The notes below the pieces were generated by a model. It was not told where the DNA came from and did not search any database. It was given only the letters and a program-made list of their open reading frames with translations. A stretch of 64,000 nucleotides of DNA from Secundilactobacillus pentosiphilus (lineage in GTDB: Bacteria; Bacillota; Bacilli; Lactobacillales; Lactobacillaceae), in the NCBI RefSeq assembly GCF_002217985.1, contig NZ_BCMI01000009.1, positions 39,802 to 103,801 on the forward strand, read 5' to 3'. This document shows positions 55,336-63,966 of this stretch, one piece after another. The position numbers were made by a program, and so were the translations under genes. Position 1 is the stretch's first letter. Each line of letters starts with the position of its first letter.

Positions 55336-56113
55336 TTTCTGGTTTTGACTTATCTAACGGTTTCCACTTCATCATTTGATCCAAGAAACGCTTAGACTTG
55401 GGGTAAACCCCGATCGTATCCGAATAGATCATATCCAGGGCCCGGCGCAGGTGCCGTTTAGTGTCTTCATGGACACTAATTGTTTTCAGCTTAGTCAGGT
55501 CAACCGCCGAAAACTGGCGCAGATAATAAATCGTCCGCTGATCTAAATCTAAGCGGTTGGGATCCAAATGCCAATGTGCCTGGCATAACAATCCACCGTA
55601 GGATTCAGAATAGTCAAAGGGCAGATCCGTCCGACCGCAGATCACGCACTGTCGCAAATTCGGTTCCACCCCGAATAGACCCATCATTTGAACTTCAAAA
55701 ATATTAGTAATGATGGCTTCATCCAGCCCGCCATTAATCAGCGACAAGGCATGAAAAAGCCGCTGATACCAGCCACCTAAAAGCTGATTGTCAGGGATCG
55801 CCATATCCAGCAGCGACATGATATAAGTTGCGTAGGCGTTTTTAGAAATATCCTGGGCAATATTGCTGAAATTTTCAGTATCCTTGGCTGCGTTAATAAA
55901 CGACAGCCCCGGTTCCCGAATGTCTCCCGCGTATACGCCGTAAGTAAACGGTAAAAGATCCGCCGTCATTTTAAAACCGCGTTTTTTGGCACCGCGGATA
56001 AAAAACATCCGTTTGCCAGCCTCTTCAGTAAAAAACTTAATCAGCATATCCCGTTCGCGGTACGCCTTTTGATACATGACAATGCCATGAAAATTCATGA
56101 GTTGTCCAGCCAT
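55331..56113 (-). CDS. recO: DNA repair protein RecO
   Basis: Recombination mediator that anneals single strands and helps load RecA. 260 residues: N-terminal OB fold (FHGIVMYQKAYRERDMLIKFFTEEAGK), helical middle, and a zinc-binding CVICGRTDLPFDYSESYGGLLCQAH with the four ligands. The C-terminal residue codons are shared with the edge of repeat copy 2. Fifteen bases from era. Confidence 0.94.
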   Translation of the reverse strand: MAGQLMNFHGIVMYQKAYRERDMLIKFFTEEAGKRMFFIRGAKKRGFKMTADLLPFTYGVYAGDIREPGLSFINAAKDTENFSNIAQDISKNAYATYIMSLLDMAIPDNQLLGGWYQRLFHALSLINGGLDEAIITNIFEVQMMGLFGVEPNLRQCVICGRTDLPFDYSESYGGLLCQAHWHLDPNRLDLDQRTIYYLRQFSAVDLTKLKTISVHEDTKRHLRRALDMIYSDTIGVYPKSKRFLDQMMKWKPLDKSKPEK

Positions 56114-56127
56114 TGAATCACCACACT

Positions 56128-57033
56128 CTAATAATCGTCTTTACGGTACCCGTAGGATTGCAATGCTGACGACTTATCGCGCCAACCCGGTACGACCTTG
56201 ACCCACAGTTCAAGGTAAACTTTATCACCCAACAAGTTTTCAATATCCTTGCGGGCCAGGGTGCCAATCTTCTTCAACATGGAACCGCCCTTACCGATCA
56301 CAATGGCTTTTTGAGTTGGCCGGTCAACAACAATGGTGGCCTCAACGTGGATTTTTTGTTCGTTTTGACGACTCATTTTATCAACAACAACCGCCACTGA
56401 ATGCGGAATCTCCTGCCGGGTCAGCTGAAAAATCTTTTCGCGAATCAATTCAGAAACGACGAACCGTTCTGGGTGATCCGTGACCTGGTCGTCTGGGTAG
56501 TACTGAGGGCCATGAGGTAACTTACCGACTAACTCGTTTAGCAGCTCTTCAACGTTATTACCTTCCAAAGCTGAGATTGGCAATACTTCTTGCCAATTTA
56601 AAGCATCTTTGTACTGATCAATGACGACTAACAGATCATCAGGCGTAATTTGATCAATTTTATTCACGACCAAATACACCGGCTTTTTAACGGTCTTTAA
56701 GCGATCAATAATAAAGTTGTCACCGGCACCGCGCCGTTGTTCAGCGTTGACCATCATGATCACTGCGTCAACTTCGTTTAAGGAAGACAACGCTGATTTC
56801 ATCATGTAATCCCCTAATTCGCTCTTCGGTTTGTGAATCCCCGGGGTATCAATAAAAACAATCTGAGCATCATCCGTCGTGTAGATACCCTGAATCTTGT
56901 TACGCGTAGTTTGCGGTTTATCGGACATGATAGCGACTTTTTGTCCCACCACCCGGTTTAGTAGCGTTGATTTGCCGACGTTTGGCCGACCGACAATGGC
57001 AACAAAGCCACTACGATAATTTGGATTATCCAA
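56128..57033 (-). CDS. era: GTPase Era
   Basis: GTPase for 16S rRNA maturation and 30S assembly. 301 residues: P-loop GRPNVGKST at about 14-22, [16 protein letters not shown] switch II, NKID, then a C-terminal KH domain with [25 protein letters not shown]. Nineteen bases from dgkA; the order phoH-ybeY-dgkA-era-recO is conserved in Firmicutes. Confidence 0.97.
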   Translation of the reverse strand: MDNPNYRSGFVAIVGRPNVGKSTLLNRVVGQKVAIMSDKPQTTRNKIQGIYTTDDAQIVFIDTPGIHKPKSELGDYMMKSALSSLNEVDAVIMMVNAEQRRGAGDNFIIDRLKTVKKPVYLVVNKIDQITPDDLLVVIDQYKDALNWQEVLPISALEGNNVEELLNELVGKLPHGPQYYPDDQVTDHPERFVVSELIREKIFQLTRQEIPHSVAVVVDKMSRQNEQKIHVEATIVVDRPTQKAIVIGKGGSMLKKIGTLARKDIENLLGDKVYLELWVKVVPGWRDKSSALQSYGYRKDDY

Positions 57034-57051
57034 AATATACTTCCCTTCTAT

Positions 57052-57453
57052 CTATAAATGAACGTGAAATTTCTGTATCAATTCCGGAATAAAAATCAAG
57101 CAGCCGATGACGACGGCAAAACAGGCCGCAATCAACACACCACCAGCAGCAACATCCTTGGCTTTCTTCGCCCCATCATGATAGTGATGACCGACGATTA
57201 AGTCAACAATGGCCTCCACAACGGTATTTAAAACCTCAGCTACCACCACCACAAAAATGGCCAGGGTGATCCACAGCCATTCATTGATGGACAGCCGCAG
57301 CCAGATACCCATTACGACCGCAATCGCGGCTAAAATAATGTGCTTGCGGAAGTTCCGCTCGGTAGAAACTAAGCTGTAAACCCCGTCTAAAGCGTGAACT
57401 AACGACTGAAAAAAATTCCGGTTTTTATTAACTTGTTTATCGTTTAAGCCCAT
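57052..57453 (-). CDS. dgkA: Undecaprenol kinase / diacylglycerol kinase family protein
   Basis: 133-residue membrane kinase with three transmembrane helices. The family signature EVLNTVVEAIVDLI with nearby KKAKDVAAGGVLI forms the active site. In Gram-positives this family phosphorylates undecaprenol, the lipid carrier of cell-wall synthesis. Its start overlaps ybeY by 17 bases. Confidence 0.93.
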   Translation of the reverse strand: MGLNDKQVNKNRNFFQSLVHALDGVYSLVSTERNFRKHIILAAIAVVMGIWLRLSINEWLWITLAIFVVVVAEVLNTVVEAIVDLIVGHHYHDGAKKAKDVAAGGVLIAACFAVVIGCLIFIPELIQKFHVHL

Positions 57454-57922
57454 ATGCGTCGAGTATATCCCTTTGTAATTTGAACATCACTTTTTCGTCT
57501 TCTGGCTCCATATGATCGTAGCCATTTAAATGTAAAAAGCCGTGAACAACTAAAAAGCCCAGTTCTCGTTCGTAAGAATGTTCCAAATATTCCGCTTGCT
57601 CTCCTACTTTATCAACTGACACAAAAATATCACCAATGTTTTCGGGGATCTCTTCTTCCAATTCGTCGTCCATCACAATTGGAAACTCGTCATCTTCAGC
57701 ACTATCTTCAATGGCAAAGCTGATAACATCGGTTGCTCGATCAACCCCACGGTATTTTCGGTTGATTTCTTGAATGCGGTCGTTGTTCACAAACGTGACC
57801 GACATTTCGGTATTTTCTTTAAGCTTAATATATTTACCAGCGTATTCCAGCACGTCCTTAACTAGCTTAACGTGCTCTTCTGGAACGCCGTTTTTGGTTT
57901 CATCATAAATTTCTAAATCCAT
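57437..57922 (-). CDS. ybeY: Endoribonuclease YbeY
   Basis: Zinc-dependent endoribonuclease acting in 16S rRNA maturation and ribosome quality control. 161 residues, with the metal site HGFLHLNGYDH (three His) near residue 128 and the early NRKYRGVDRATDVISF motif. Fifteen bases after phoH; overlaps dgkA. Confidence 0.97.
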   Translation of the reverse strand: MDLEIYDETKNGVPEEHVKLVKDVLEYAGKYIKLKENTEMSVTFVNNDRIQEINRKYRGVDRATDVISFAIEDSAEDDEFPIVMDDELEEEIPENIGDIFVSVDKVGEQAEYLEHSYERELGFLVVHGFLHLNGYDHMEPEDEKVMFKLQRDILDAYGLKR

Positions 57923-57937
57923 TTTTTATACTCGTCC

Positions 57938-58912
57938 TTATTTATTTTCGACAGCTTCATAAGCATTAATAATTGCGGCAACTACCGGGTGACGAACAAC
58001 GTCATCAGCAGTGAACTGAACAAAATCAATGTGTTTGACGTGCTTTAAGATACCCATTGCTTGTACTAACCCACTTTGGCTATGACGTGGTAAATCAATT
58101 TGGGTAATATCCCCATTAACAATCATTTTTGAACCAAAACCCAGTCGGGTCAAAAACATTTTCATTTGCATATTGGTCGCATTTTGTGCCTCATCCAAAA
58201 TCACGAACGCACCATCTAAAGTTCGGCCACGCATATAAGCCAACGGTGCAATTTCAATCACACCACGATCCATTAACCGGTTGGTATGCTCAGCCCCAAG
58301 AATCGCATAGAGGGCATCATAAATTGGCCGCAGATAAGGATCGACCTTATCCTTTAAGTCCCCTGGCAAAAAGCCCAGGTTCTCACCAGCTTCAACGGCT
58401 GGCCGAGTCAAAATGATTTTTTCCACGTCACCGCGTTTCAAAGCGGCAATCGCCATGACCACCGCCAAATATGTTTTACCAGTACCAGCGGGACCGACAC
58501 CAAAGGTCACATCATTGTGTTTGATAGCATCAATGTACTGTCGCTGACCGTAATTTTTAACCCGTACAGCTCGGCCCTTAGCATCCTTGATCAACGTTTC
58601 GGTGTAAAGATCCAGGAAGTACTCCAAAGTGCCCTTATCAGCCATCTTCATGGCACTGACCACGTCAGCACTATTCAGCTGAATACCTTGCTGGATCAGC
58701 TTATCCATATTTTTTAAAATATCCATGCCCTTTTGAACCTGAAACGGCTCGCCGGCAATCTTAATGGAATTACCAAATGGGTGAATCGTGACGTTTAACC
58801 CTTCTTCTAAAAGGGAAACGAATTGGTCCTGCGCACCCAAAATAGCGACGCCCTGTTCCGGATTGGCTAAGATATATTCTTTTTCAGTTTGCGTATTTTC
58901 AGCCAAATACAA
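57938..58912 (-). CDS. phoH: PhoH-like ATPase
   Basis: Cytosolic P-loop ATPase of 324 residues; N-terminal KH-like domain (about 20-100), Walker A GPAGTGKTYLAVVMA near 139, Walker B FVILDEAQNAT, and VNGDITQIDLP. Probably RNA-related given its constant pairing with ybeY. Start is TTG 58912 with AAAGGAG upstream; a second TTG two codons on has better spacing and cannot be excluded. Confidence 0.93.
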   Translation of the reverse strand: MYLAENTQTEKEYILANPEQGVAILGAQDQFVSLLEEGLNVTIHPFGNSIKIAGEPFQVQKGMDILKNMDKLIQQGIQLNSADVVSAMKMADKGTLEYFLDLYTETLIKDAKGRAVRVKNYGQRQYIDAIKHNDVTFGVGPAGTGKTYLAVVMAIAALKRGDVEKIILTRPAVEAGENLGFLPGDLKDKVDPYLRPIYDALYAILGAEHTNRLMDRGVIEIAPLAYMRGRTLDGAFVILDEAQNATNMQMKMFLTRLGFGSKMIVNGDITQIDLPRHSQSGLVQAMGILKHVKHIDFVQFTADDVVRHPVVAAIINAYEAVENK

Positions 58913-59116
58913 TTGACTCCTTTACATAAATTTTAGATTTCTTAGACCATTATACGACAAAGCGGTCAGAAAAGCTCGACCAAGTGTGATGTAAGCGATT
59001 GGACCGCCATTTTCAGATTTAAATTAAACCATTCGCTTATCAGGATATAACAAAATTATCATCCCAAATATAACGTTTTTGCAGTATGATATTCCTTAGA
59101 TAGGAGGGAGATTACC

Positions 59117-59878
59117 TTGAAAATTCTCGGGATTCTTGGGGCTCATCGGCAAAACGGTTTGACTGCTCAAATGCTGACGACCGTTTTAAACAGCGTGCCA
59201 GCACCTCACACCACCGAAACGATTTACTTGGAGGATTATGACTTTCACCCGGATCAGGTTGGTCAGCGTGACCCCGTGTTAGACCAGTTAACTGACAAAT
59301 TACTAGAAAGTGATGTTTGGGTACTGGCAGCGCCTACGTATTGGGGTGGACTGGCAGGCAAAATGAAGGACTTTTTAGACTGCATGCGGGGACGTTTAGT
59401 CCGTTTTGATCACAAGGGCGGTACTCACCCGGACCGCTTTAAAAACAAACATTACTTGAGCATTACCAGCTGCTACGCCGGAACGTTTGAAAACTTTACT
59501 TCCGGCATCACGGATAATAGCTTTCGCACCATTGATAAAGTGATGTCTGCAGCGGGATTAATTAAAATTAACGAGTTAGTTCTGCCAGGAACCCTGTTTA
59601 TGAAACAGATTCCAGCTGCCAAGTCATCCGAGTGCAAGCGTGCAGGCAGCAAACTGATCACTAAACCGAAACGAGATGATAGTACTTTGAAACGTTATAT
59701 TGAACTTTTTTGCATGGTTGCCGTGATGGCTTTTTTAACAATGGGAATCCAATTCCTGTTTCACTTAATTTCTGCCAGTGAATTCTGGGCCGTATATGTG
59801 AGCTTTGTACTGATTTTCTTCGTGTTACTAGCCGGTATTTTGCACTTTTTTACCGTTGTTAAGCATCGGCGCCGTTAA
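59117..59878 (+). CDS. Flavodoxin-like NAD(P)H-dependent FMN reductase with a C-terminal membrane anchor
   Basis: 253 residues from a TTG at 59117 (TAGGAGGGAG upstream). Residues 1-175 are a flavodoxin-like fold of the NADPH-dependent FMN reductase / WrbA group: ILGAHRQNGLTAQM phosphate-binding loop, and APTYWGGLAGKMKDFLDC for the isoalloxazine. The C-terminal 65 residues are unlike standard members: two hydrophobic helices (LFCMVAVMAFLTMGIQFLFHL and YVSFVLIFFVLLAGILHFFTV) and a basic end. This would attach the flavin domain to the inner face of the membrane. Substrate unknown. Single-gene unit, convergent with thiE. Confidence 0.8.
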   Translation: MKILGILGAHRQNGLTAQMLTTVLNSVPAPHTTETIYLEDYDFHPDQVGQRDPVLDQLTDKLLESDVWVLAAPTYWGGLAGKMKDFLDCMRGRLVRFDHKGGTHPDRFKNKHYLSITSCYAGTFENFTSGITDNSFRTIDKVMSAAGLIKINELVLPGTLFMKQIPAAKSSECKRAGSKLITKPKRDDSTLKRYIELFCMVAVMAFLTMGIQFLFHLISASEFWAVYVSFVLIFFVLLAGILHFFTVVKHRRR

Positions 59879-59917
59879 GCATTATTGTATCTAGCAATTA
59901 TATACTTGTATGTGCCA

Positions 59918-59956
59918 AATAGCCGCCCATTTTATTGATTGCGTGGCTATTTTTTA
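59918..59956 (+). terminator. Terminator between the flavodoxin-like gene and thiE
   Basis: AAATAGCC and GGCTATTT close a hairpin with T runs on both sides, so it can serve both convergent genes. Confidence 0.75.
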
Positions 59957-60589
59957 TTGCGTAACGGAAATGATTTGTTGGCGTAACTGTTGCGCAGCCG
60001 TTAGCGGATCGCGTGCCTTCATAATTACGGAAACAACTGCTACACCGTCAACTTCTGCTGGTTGTACTGCGTCCACATTAGCAGCGTTTAAGCCCCCGAT
60101 AGCGTACACGGGAATATTAACGGCTTGTTTAATTGCCCGTAACGTATCAACACTCGTTCGCACCGTTTCAACGTGGGTCGTTGTTGGGAAGATTGCGCCT
60201 ACTCCGAGATAGTCAGCCCCCTGTTCAGCAGCTAAACGGGCTTGTTCAAGTGTCTTGGCAGTGGCTCCGATAATGGCATCCGGTCCCAATATCCGCCGGG
60301 CGACTTCAACGGGGAGGTCCTTTTGCCCAAGATGCACACCAGCAGCCTTCACCGCCTGGGCAATGTCTAAGCGATCGTCAATCAGCAATGGTACCTGATA
60401 CTTGTCGGTAATTTGTTTGACGGCGTAGGCGCGTTGAAAATACTGTAAACTGGTTAACTCTTTTTCACGTAGTTGAACGAGATCCACCCCGCCCTGGCAC
60501 GCAGCAGCGATCCGTTTTAAAAAGGCCGTCTCCGAATAGTGCAATGCATCCGTCACTAAATACAGCGGCCGCTTCTTAATTTTCATCAT
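59954..60589 (-). CDS. thiE: Thiamine-phosphate synthase
   Basis: Joins HMP-pyrophosphate and thiazole phosphate to thiamine phosphate. 211 residues, TIM barrel. Motifs YLVTDAL, GGVDLVQLREKEL, VPLLIDDRLDIAQAVKAAGVHLGQKDLP, and GADYLGVGAIFPTTTHV supply the pyrophosphate and thiazole sites. Divergent from the thiS operon and without its own THI element, so it may be expressed constitutively. It could complete the pathway with the ThiG product made by the neighbour operon. Confidence 0.96.
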   Translation of the reverse strand: MMKIKKRPLYLVTDALHYSETAFLKRIAAACQGGVDLVQLREKELTSLQYFQRAYAVKQITDKYQVPLLIDDRLDIAQAVKAAGVHLGQKDLPVEVARRILGPDAIIGATAKTLEQARLAAEQGADYLGVGAIFPTTTHVETVRTSVDTLRAIKQAVNIPVYAIGGLNAANVDAVQPAEVDGVAVVSVIMKARDPLTAAQQLRQQIISVTQ

Positions 60590-60673
60590 TCATTGCCTCC
60601 TGATTGGCTGAACTTCTAATACCCGAAAATAGTCTACCGAAATTATTCACGCTTGTCACGGGAATATTCTTAC

Positions 60674-60702
60674 TTGACTTCCACAACATTCTAGCTTATA
60701 AA
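60674..60702 (+). promoter_or_regulatory. Promoter of the thiS operon
   Basis: TTGACT, 17-bp spacer, TATAAA; start near 60709, about 40 bases before the riboswitch core. Confidence 0.8.
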
Positions 60703-60750
60703 TATAACCAATGAGTGCGTTAAGCGACTCAAACATTAAAATTAAATAAC

Positions 60751-60833
60751 GTTAGTTCGTCTGGGGTGCCAATAATTGGCTGAGATTAGACCCATCGAAC
60801 CTGATGTAGTTTGTACTACCGAAGGAAGACAAC
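60751..60833 (+). ncRNA. TPP riboswitch (THI element)
   Basis: Contains CTGGGGTGCC, GGCTGAGATTAGACCC, GAACCTGATGTAG and GAAGGAAGACAAC, the conserved THI-box core, with GTT...GTCT at the 5' end complementary to AGACAAC at the 3' end. It lies between the promoter and thiS, so thiamine pyrophosphate should shut the operon off. Confidence 0.96.
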
Positions 60834-60854
60834 TTTTACTGAATTTATCAGCCC

Positions 60855-60894
60855 AAAGGCCTTCCTGCATGAAAGGTCTTTTTTCGTGCAGGAA
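60855..60894 (+). promoter_or_regulatory. Two mutually exclusive hairpins after the TPP aptamer
   Basis: AAGGCCTT can pair with AAGGTCTT followed by TTTT (terminator-like, 60855-60884), or TTCCTGCA can pair with TGCAGGAA with a further GAAA/TTTC (60862-60894). They share bases, so only one can form, as expected of an expression platform. Confidence 0.55.
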
Positions 60895-60919
60895 AGTTTA
60901 TTAAGCGGACTTGATAATG

Positions 60920-60955
60920 CCCCTTCCTCGTAGACAAACGGAAAGGGGTTTTTTT
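60920..60955 (+). terminator. Terminator hairpin that includes the thiS ribosome binding site
   Basis: CCCCTTCC pairs with GGAAAGGGG (one bulge) and seven T residues follow, ending directly at the thiS ATG. The 3' arm AAAGGGG is also the only good Shine-Dalgarno sequence for thiS. Confidence 0.75.
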
Positions 60956-61156
60956 ATGGTTACTGTAAACGGCGAGCCACTAGCAGATGCTGCTGGTCAA
61001 AACCTACTCACCTTTTTACAACAGCGCAAAACGCCGGTAGATAACGTTGTTGTGGAGTTAAACGGGACAATCATCCATCGACCTGAATACGAAGAAACAC
61101 TGATCAAGCCAAACGACAAGCTAGAACTCATTTCGTTTGTCGGTGGCGGTCGTTAA
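60956..61156 (+). CDS. thiS: Sulfur carrier protein ThiS
   Basis: Beta-grasp, ubiquitin-like carrier whose C-terminal Gly becomes a thiocarboxylate that donates sulfur to the thiazole ring. Start is the ATG at 60956, giving 66 residues, normal for ThiS; a longer reading upstream would cross the terminator. It reads MVTVNGEPLADA to LELISFVGGGR. The last residues are Gly-Gly-Gly-Arg: normal ThiS ends at Gly, so the extra Arg would need to be removed or tolerated. First gene of thiS-thiF-thiG-M20. Confidence 0.93.
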   Translation: MVTVNGEPLADAAGQNLLTFLQQRKTPVDNVVVELNGTIIHRPEYEETLIKPNDKLELISFVGGGR

Positions 61157-61168
61157 GGGGGAATGCGC

Positions 61169-61813
61169 ATGCAGCCAACACTTCAGGGAATGACAATTAA
61201 AGACGTTTATCAGGGGATGAAGGACCGCAACGTTGCGAATTCCACCGACCGCTTAGTCAAGGCTCACGTGACCATTGCCGGTGCTGGCGGTTTGGGTTCC
61301 AACATTGCCATTGCGCTAACGCGGATCGGAGTCGGGCATTTGACCCTGATTGATTTTGACCAGGTTGAACTAAGTAATTTAAACCGGCAGCAGTTTAAGC
61401 TCAGTCAAGTGGGCATGGACAAAGTCACCGCCCTCAAACAGAACTTGCAGGAATTCAACCCCTTCGTTACCATCGACACCCTCGTTCAAAAAGTAACTCA
61501 CGATAACGTTGCAGCGCTTTTCGCCGATTGCGACATTATCTGTGAAGCCTTTGATAATCCTAGTGCGAAAGCCATGCTGTTAGACGCAGCCAGTGAATTT
61601 TTTCCGGACAAGCCCATGGTCATGGCAACCGGGATGGCGGGCACTCACAGTTCTAATGCCATTGTCACCAAACAAGTCCGTCCTAACCTTTATATCGCTG
61701 GTGACGGCACAACCGCTGGTGCTGAAGGTCTCATGGCACCGCGGGTTATGATTGCGGCAGGCCACGAAGCAAATATGATTACCCGTTTGATTTTAGGAGA
61801 AACCAATATTTAG
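61169..61813 (+). CDS. thiF: ThiF-type adenylyltransferase (short family 2)
   Basis: E1-like enzyme that adenylates the ThiS C-terminus. Start is ATG 61169, which has GGGGGAA seven bases upstream; the ATG at 61163 is too near it. 214 residues, with the nucleotide-binding [19 protein letters not shown] and [17 protein letters not shown], the usual ATP contacts. It lacks the CxxC zinc pairs of E. coli ThiF, as do other short family-2 ThiF proteins of clostridia. Twelve bases after thiS. Confidence 0.92.
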   Translation: MQPTLQGMTIKDVYQGMKDRNVANSTDRLVKAHVTIAGAGGLGSNIAIALTRIGVGHLTLIDFDQVELSNLNRQQFKLSQVGMDKVTALKQNLQEFNPFVTIDTLVQKVTHDNVAALFADCDIICEAFDNPSAKAMLLDAASEFFPDKPMVMATGMAGTHSSNAIVTKQVRPNLYIAGDGTTAGAEGLMAPRVMIAAGHEANMITRLILGETNI

Positions 61814-61824
61814 GAGGAAGCAAC

Positions 61825-62595
61825 ATGTCAGAAGAAGCAGATTTGCTCACCATTGGTGGACACACATTCACGTCCCGTTTTATTCTGGGATCCGGTAAAT
61901 ATTCCTATGATTTAATTGATTCAGCCATTAATCAAGCTAAGGCGCAGATCATCACCATGGCTTTACGCCGAACCGATTCAGCAGAAGAAAATATTCTCAA
62001 CTACATTCCGGAAGGCATTACCATTCTGCCGAACACTTCCGGTTCAACCAACGCTGAAGAAGCCATTCGGACCGCCCATTTAGCCCGAGAACTCAGTGGC
62101 AGTCACTTTATCAAGCTAGAGGTTGTCCCAGATAAAAAATATCTGATGCCAGATAATAACGAAACCGTCAAAGCCACCGAGGTACTGGCAAACGAAGGGT
62201 TCATCGTCATGCCCTACGTCTTACCTGACTTAAACGTGGCCCGTCAGCTAGTGGACGCCGGTGCTGCTACCGTCATGCCTTTAGCAGCCCCAATTGGCAC
62301 AAACAAGGGCTTAGCCACTAAAGATCTGATTCAAATTCTGATTGATGAGATCGACGTACCAATCATCATCGACGCTGGTATTGGTCGTCCAAGCGAAGCA
62401 GCTTCGGCCATGGAAATGGGTGCTGATGCCATTATGGCCAATACGTCCATGGCAACTGCGCAGAACATTCCGCTCATGGCAGAAGCTTTCCGTCTAGCTG
62501 TGGCAGCTGGCCGAAAAGCTTACCTTGCCGGTCCCGGCCGCATTATTGAACACGGTGCCGTTGCTTCATCACCGCTTGCCGGCTTAAGCAAATGA
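61825..62595 (+). CDS. thiG: Thiazole synthase ThiG
   Basis: Builds the thiazole phosphate ring from deoxyxylulose phosphate, dehydroglycine and the ThiS thiocarboxylate. 256 residues, TIM barrel, with [18 protein letters not shown], the Schiff-base Lys in [10 protein letters not shown] near residue 94, [19 protein letters not shown], and [40 protein letters not shown] upstream. The dehydroglycine source (thiO or thiH) is not in the window. Confidence 0.97.
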   Translation: MSEEADLLTIGGHTFTSRFILGSGKYSYDLIDSAINQAKAQIITMALRRTDSAEENILNYIPEGITILPNTSGSTNAEEAIRTAHLARELSGSHFIKLEVVPDKKYLMPDNNETVKATEVLANEGFIVMPYVLPDLNVARQLVDAGAATVMPLAAPIGTNKGLATKDLIQILIDEIDVPIIIDAGIGRPSEAASAMEMGADAIMANTSMATAQNIPLMAEAFRLAVAAGRKAYLAGPGRIIEHGAVASSPLAGLSK

Positions 62596-63815
62596 TTCGT
62601 GCAACCAGTACGTGGTTGACCTTTAAACGTCGCTTCCAGCAAATTTGCCAACTTTCTGATGACACCATTGGCCAAAATCGCTTAGTTTATTCACCAAACT
62701 GGATAGCAGCTCAATCGGCATTGATCCATTTTGGTCAGCAGATTGGTCTCACCACGATAGTCGATAACTACGGCAACGTTTATTTAGATCTACCAGGTAA
62801 AGACAACCAAGTCATTGCGACTGGCTCGCATATGGATACGGTGATCAATGGCGGACGATACGACGGGTTATATGGTGTCCTTGGGGGGCTGCAAGCCCTT
62901 CATGAACTTAAGGAACGGTTTGGAACACCTCAGCATACACTGCGACTGATCTCCTTCAGCGAAGAAGAAGGCAGCCGCTTTAAGACCACGTTTAGCGGTT
63001 CCAAATACTATGCACTTCAGCAAACCGTACCAAACCTAACTGATTCTGATGGTGTCAGCTTTGAACACGCTCGGCGCACAGCCGTTTCGCAATTACAGGC
63101 ACTAAAGAATACCATCGTTAAGCGGCCAGTGATTCCAGCCAGCTTTACGGAACTGCATATTGAACAAGGCCCCAGACTGGTTACCAGTCAGGATCAAATT
63201 GGTTTAGTTTCTGGTATCGTTGGTCAGCGACGATTCACAGTAACGGTTAAAGGCCAGTCCAATCATGCTGGCACGACCCCCATGAATAACCGGCACGATG
63301 CCCTCCAAACTGCGGTCAATATGATTACGAGACTTGAACGCATCGCTCATCAATTAAGCGACAGTTTGACCTTTACAGTTGGTCAGCTAACGGTTTCCCC
63401 AAATGCTTCCAATGTGATACCGGGAACGGTTTGCTTGACCATTGACGTTCGCCATGCCGATGATAGTGTCTTAAACCAATTTGAACAGTCGATCAATGAG
63501 TGCTTAAACCGAGTAACAGATCCACTTATTAAGGTGATTGCCAACCGGTACGTCAGAGATTTACCCGCAGCCTTCGATACCACCCTGCTTTCACAAAATG
63601 AGCAAATTGCGCGGCGGTTAGGTCTCAGTGCACGCGTCATGGTTTCAGGTGCAGGCCATGACAGCTACGTGATGAATCAAGTGTCACCCACCACTATGAT
63701 CTTCGTTCCCAGTGAAGGCGGCATCAGTCACGCACCCAACGAATTGACTCACCCGGCCGATTTAAAAGCCGGCATTAAATTATTAATGGCTAGTTTGCAT
63801 GCCCAGGCATACTAG
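62592..63815 (+). CDS. M20 zinc amidohydrolase (N-carbamoyl-amino acid/allantoate hydrolase type) in the thiazole operon
   Basis: 407 residues. Metal and catalytic motifs of the M20C carbamoylase group: [52 protein letters not shown] and [11 protein letters not shown], then [15 protein letters not shown]. Its ATG overlaps the thiG stop (ATGA), so it is tightly coupled to thiamine genes and lies under the TPP riboswitch. By analogy with YlmB, an M20-family amidohydrolase that salvages the pyrimidine of degraded thiamine, this may hydrolyse a thiamine breakdown product; carbamoyl amino acid or allantoate hydrolysis is the alternative. The sequence does not decide. Confidence 0.85.
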   Translation: MIRATSTWLTFKRRFQQICQLSDDTIGQNRLVYSPNWIAAQSALIHFGQQIGLTTIVDNYGNVYLDLPGKDNQVIATGSHMDTVINGGRYDGLYGVLGGLQALHELKERFGTPQHTLRLISFSEEEGSRFKTTFSGSKYYALQQTVPNLTDSDGVSFEHARRTAVSQLQALKNTIVKRPVIPASFTELHIEQGPRLVTSQDQIGLVSGIVGQRRFTVTVKGQSNHAGTTPMNNRHDALQTAVNMITRLERIAHQLSDSLTFTVGQLTVSPNASNVIPGTVCLTIDVRHADDSVLNQFEQSINECLNRVTDPLIKVIANRYVRDLPAAFDTTLLSQNEQIARRLGLSARVMVSGAGHDSYVMNQVSPTTMIFVPSEGGISHAPNELTHPADLKAGIKLLMASLHAQAY

Positions 63816-63840
63816 TGATTAAACACTTTCCGATTAACTA

Positions 63841-63883
63841 AAAAGGACTGAGTAATTGCATACAGCAATTACTCAGTCCTTTG
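63841..63883 (+). terminator. Terminator of the thiS-F-G-M20 operon
   Basis: Perfect 18-bp inverted repeat (AAAGGACTGAGTAATTGC with its complement) around ATACA, then TTTG. 26 bases after the last stop. Confidence 0.8.
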
Positions 63884-63934
63884 TTTAGCTAAAATTATTG
63901 GGTCATCGTCAAATCGTATTGATGGTGTCTCATA

Positions 63935-63966
63935 AGCGCAGTCACATTTTTGTGACTGTGCTTTTT
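63935..63966 (+). terminator. Second terminator downstream of the thi operon
   Basis: AGCGCAGTCACA with TGTGACTGTGCT around TTTT, followed by five T residues. It either backs up the first terminator or belongs to an unseen small transcript; no ORF lies between them. I see nothing else in the last 34 bases. Confidence 0.7.

Noticed and set aside
61163..61168. thiF start at the first ATG (61163)
   Set aside because: It is one base from the GGGGG ribosome binding site; the ATG at 61169 has proper spacing.
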